From contig JAMQCK010000751.1 of NCBI GenBank assembly GCA_024196135.1, positions 1-16,636 on the forward strand: a stretch of 16,636 nt of DNA, read 5' to 3'. The notes under the pieces are model-generated. The model was not told the origin of the DNA. It worked only from the letters and a program-made list of their open reading frames with translations, and made no database searches. Of this stretch, positions 16,627 through 16,636 are shown one piece after another (the stretch's first letter is position 1; each line of letters starts with the position of its first letter). The DNA comes from Pleurotus ostreatus/Saccharomyces cerevisiae fusant. Lineage: Eukaryota > Opisthokonta. Both the position numbers and the translations under genes were made by a program.

Positions 16627-16636
16627 GGCTTTCATC

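Overview
The window looks like nuclear DNA of a filamentous basidiomycete, most likely an Agaricomycete. Genes are split by many introns of about 45-60 nt with GT(G/A)(A/C)GT-type donors, CTNAC-like branch sites and pyrimidine-rich acceptors. Coding exons are GC-rich, leaders are CT-rich, and a tRNA gene carries an intron in its anticodon loop. No prokaryotic operon structure or virus-like gene set is visible. The lineage is inferred from gene style and protein families, not from a database match.

Layout, left to right. (1) 256-3192 is a degenerate inverted duplication: two diverged copies of one intron-containing gene-like unit, the left on the minus strand and the right on the plus strand, around a spacer of a few hundred bases. 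Both copies look dead, although exon and intron landmarks survive. (2) 3665-4594 holds a TATA box and a three-exon gene for a 220-residue basic, Ser/Pro/Lys-rich protein with a C-x2-C-x20-H-x4-H zinc finger; its first exon is only 8 nt. (3) 4595-7212 is mostly poor in genes. It contains a tentative three-exon gene (5676-6118), an open frame of uncertain meaning, and a clear non-autonomous hAT-type transposon (6247-6890) with 12-bp terminal inverted repeats, a perfect 8-bp target duplication and GTTCAG/GTTCGAAC subterminal repeats. The element splits the open frame. (4) 7697-9044 is a seven-exon gene for a six-span membrane protein of the Frag1/DRAM/Sfk1 family; its C-terminal end is ambiguous and may run to about 9.8 kb. 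(5) 9.3-10.06 kb holds repetitive low-complexity DNA and a GTGAGTGG-type minisatellite. (6) 10220-10310 is a minus-strand tRNA-Gly(GCC) gene with a 20-nt intron. (7) 11075-11974 is a three-exon gene for an unrecognised acidic, Ala-rich 265-residue protein. (8) 13023-16626 is a complete twelve-exon gene for a secreted GH2 beta-mannosidase of 972 residues, with both catalytic glutamates identifiable.

The genes do not form an evident cluster. The beta-mannosidase would act outside the cell on mannan-derived oligosaccharides, the Sfk1-family protein in a membrane, and the zinc-finger protein probably in the nucleus. The most distinctive structures are the hAT element with its intact footprint, the inverted gene duplication with its branch-site-in-loop intron hairpin, and a sawtooth codon pattern (C-ending to G-ending) that resets near exon starts.
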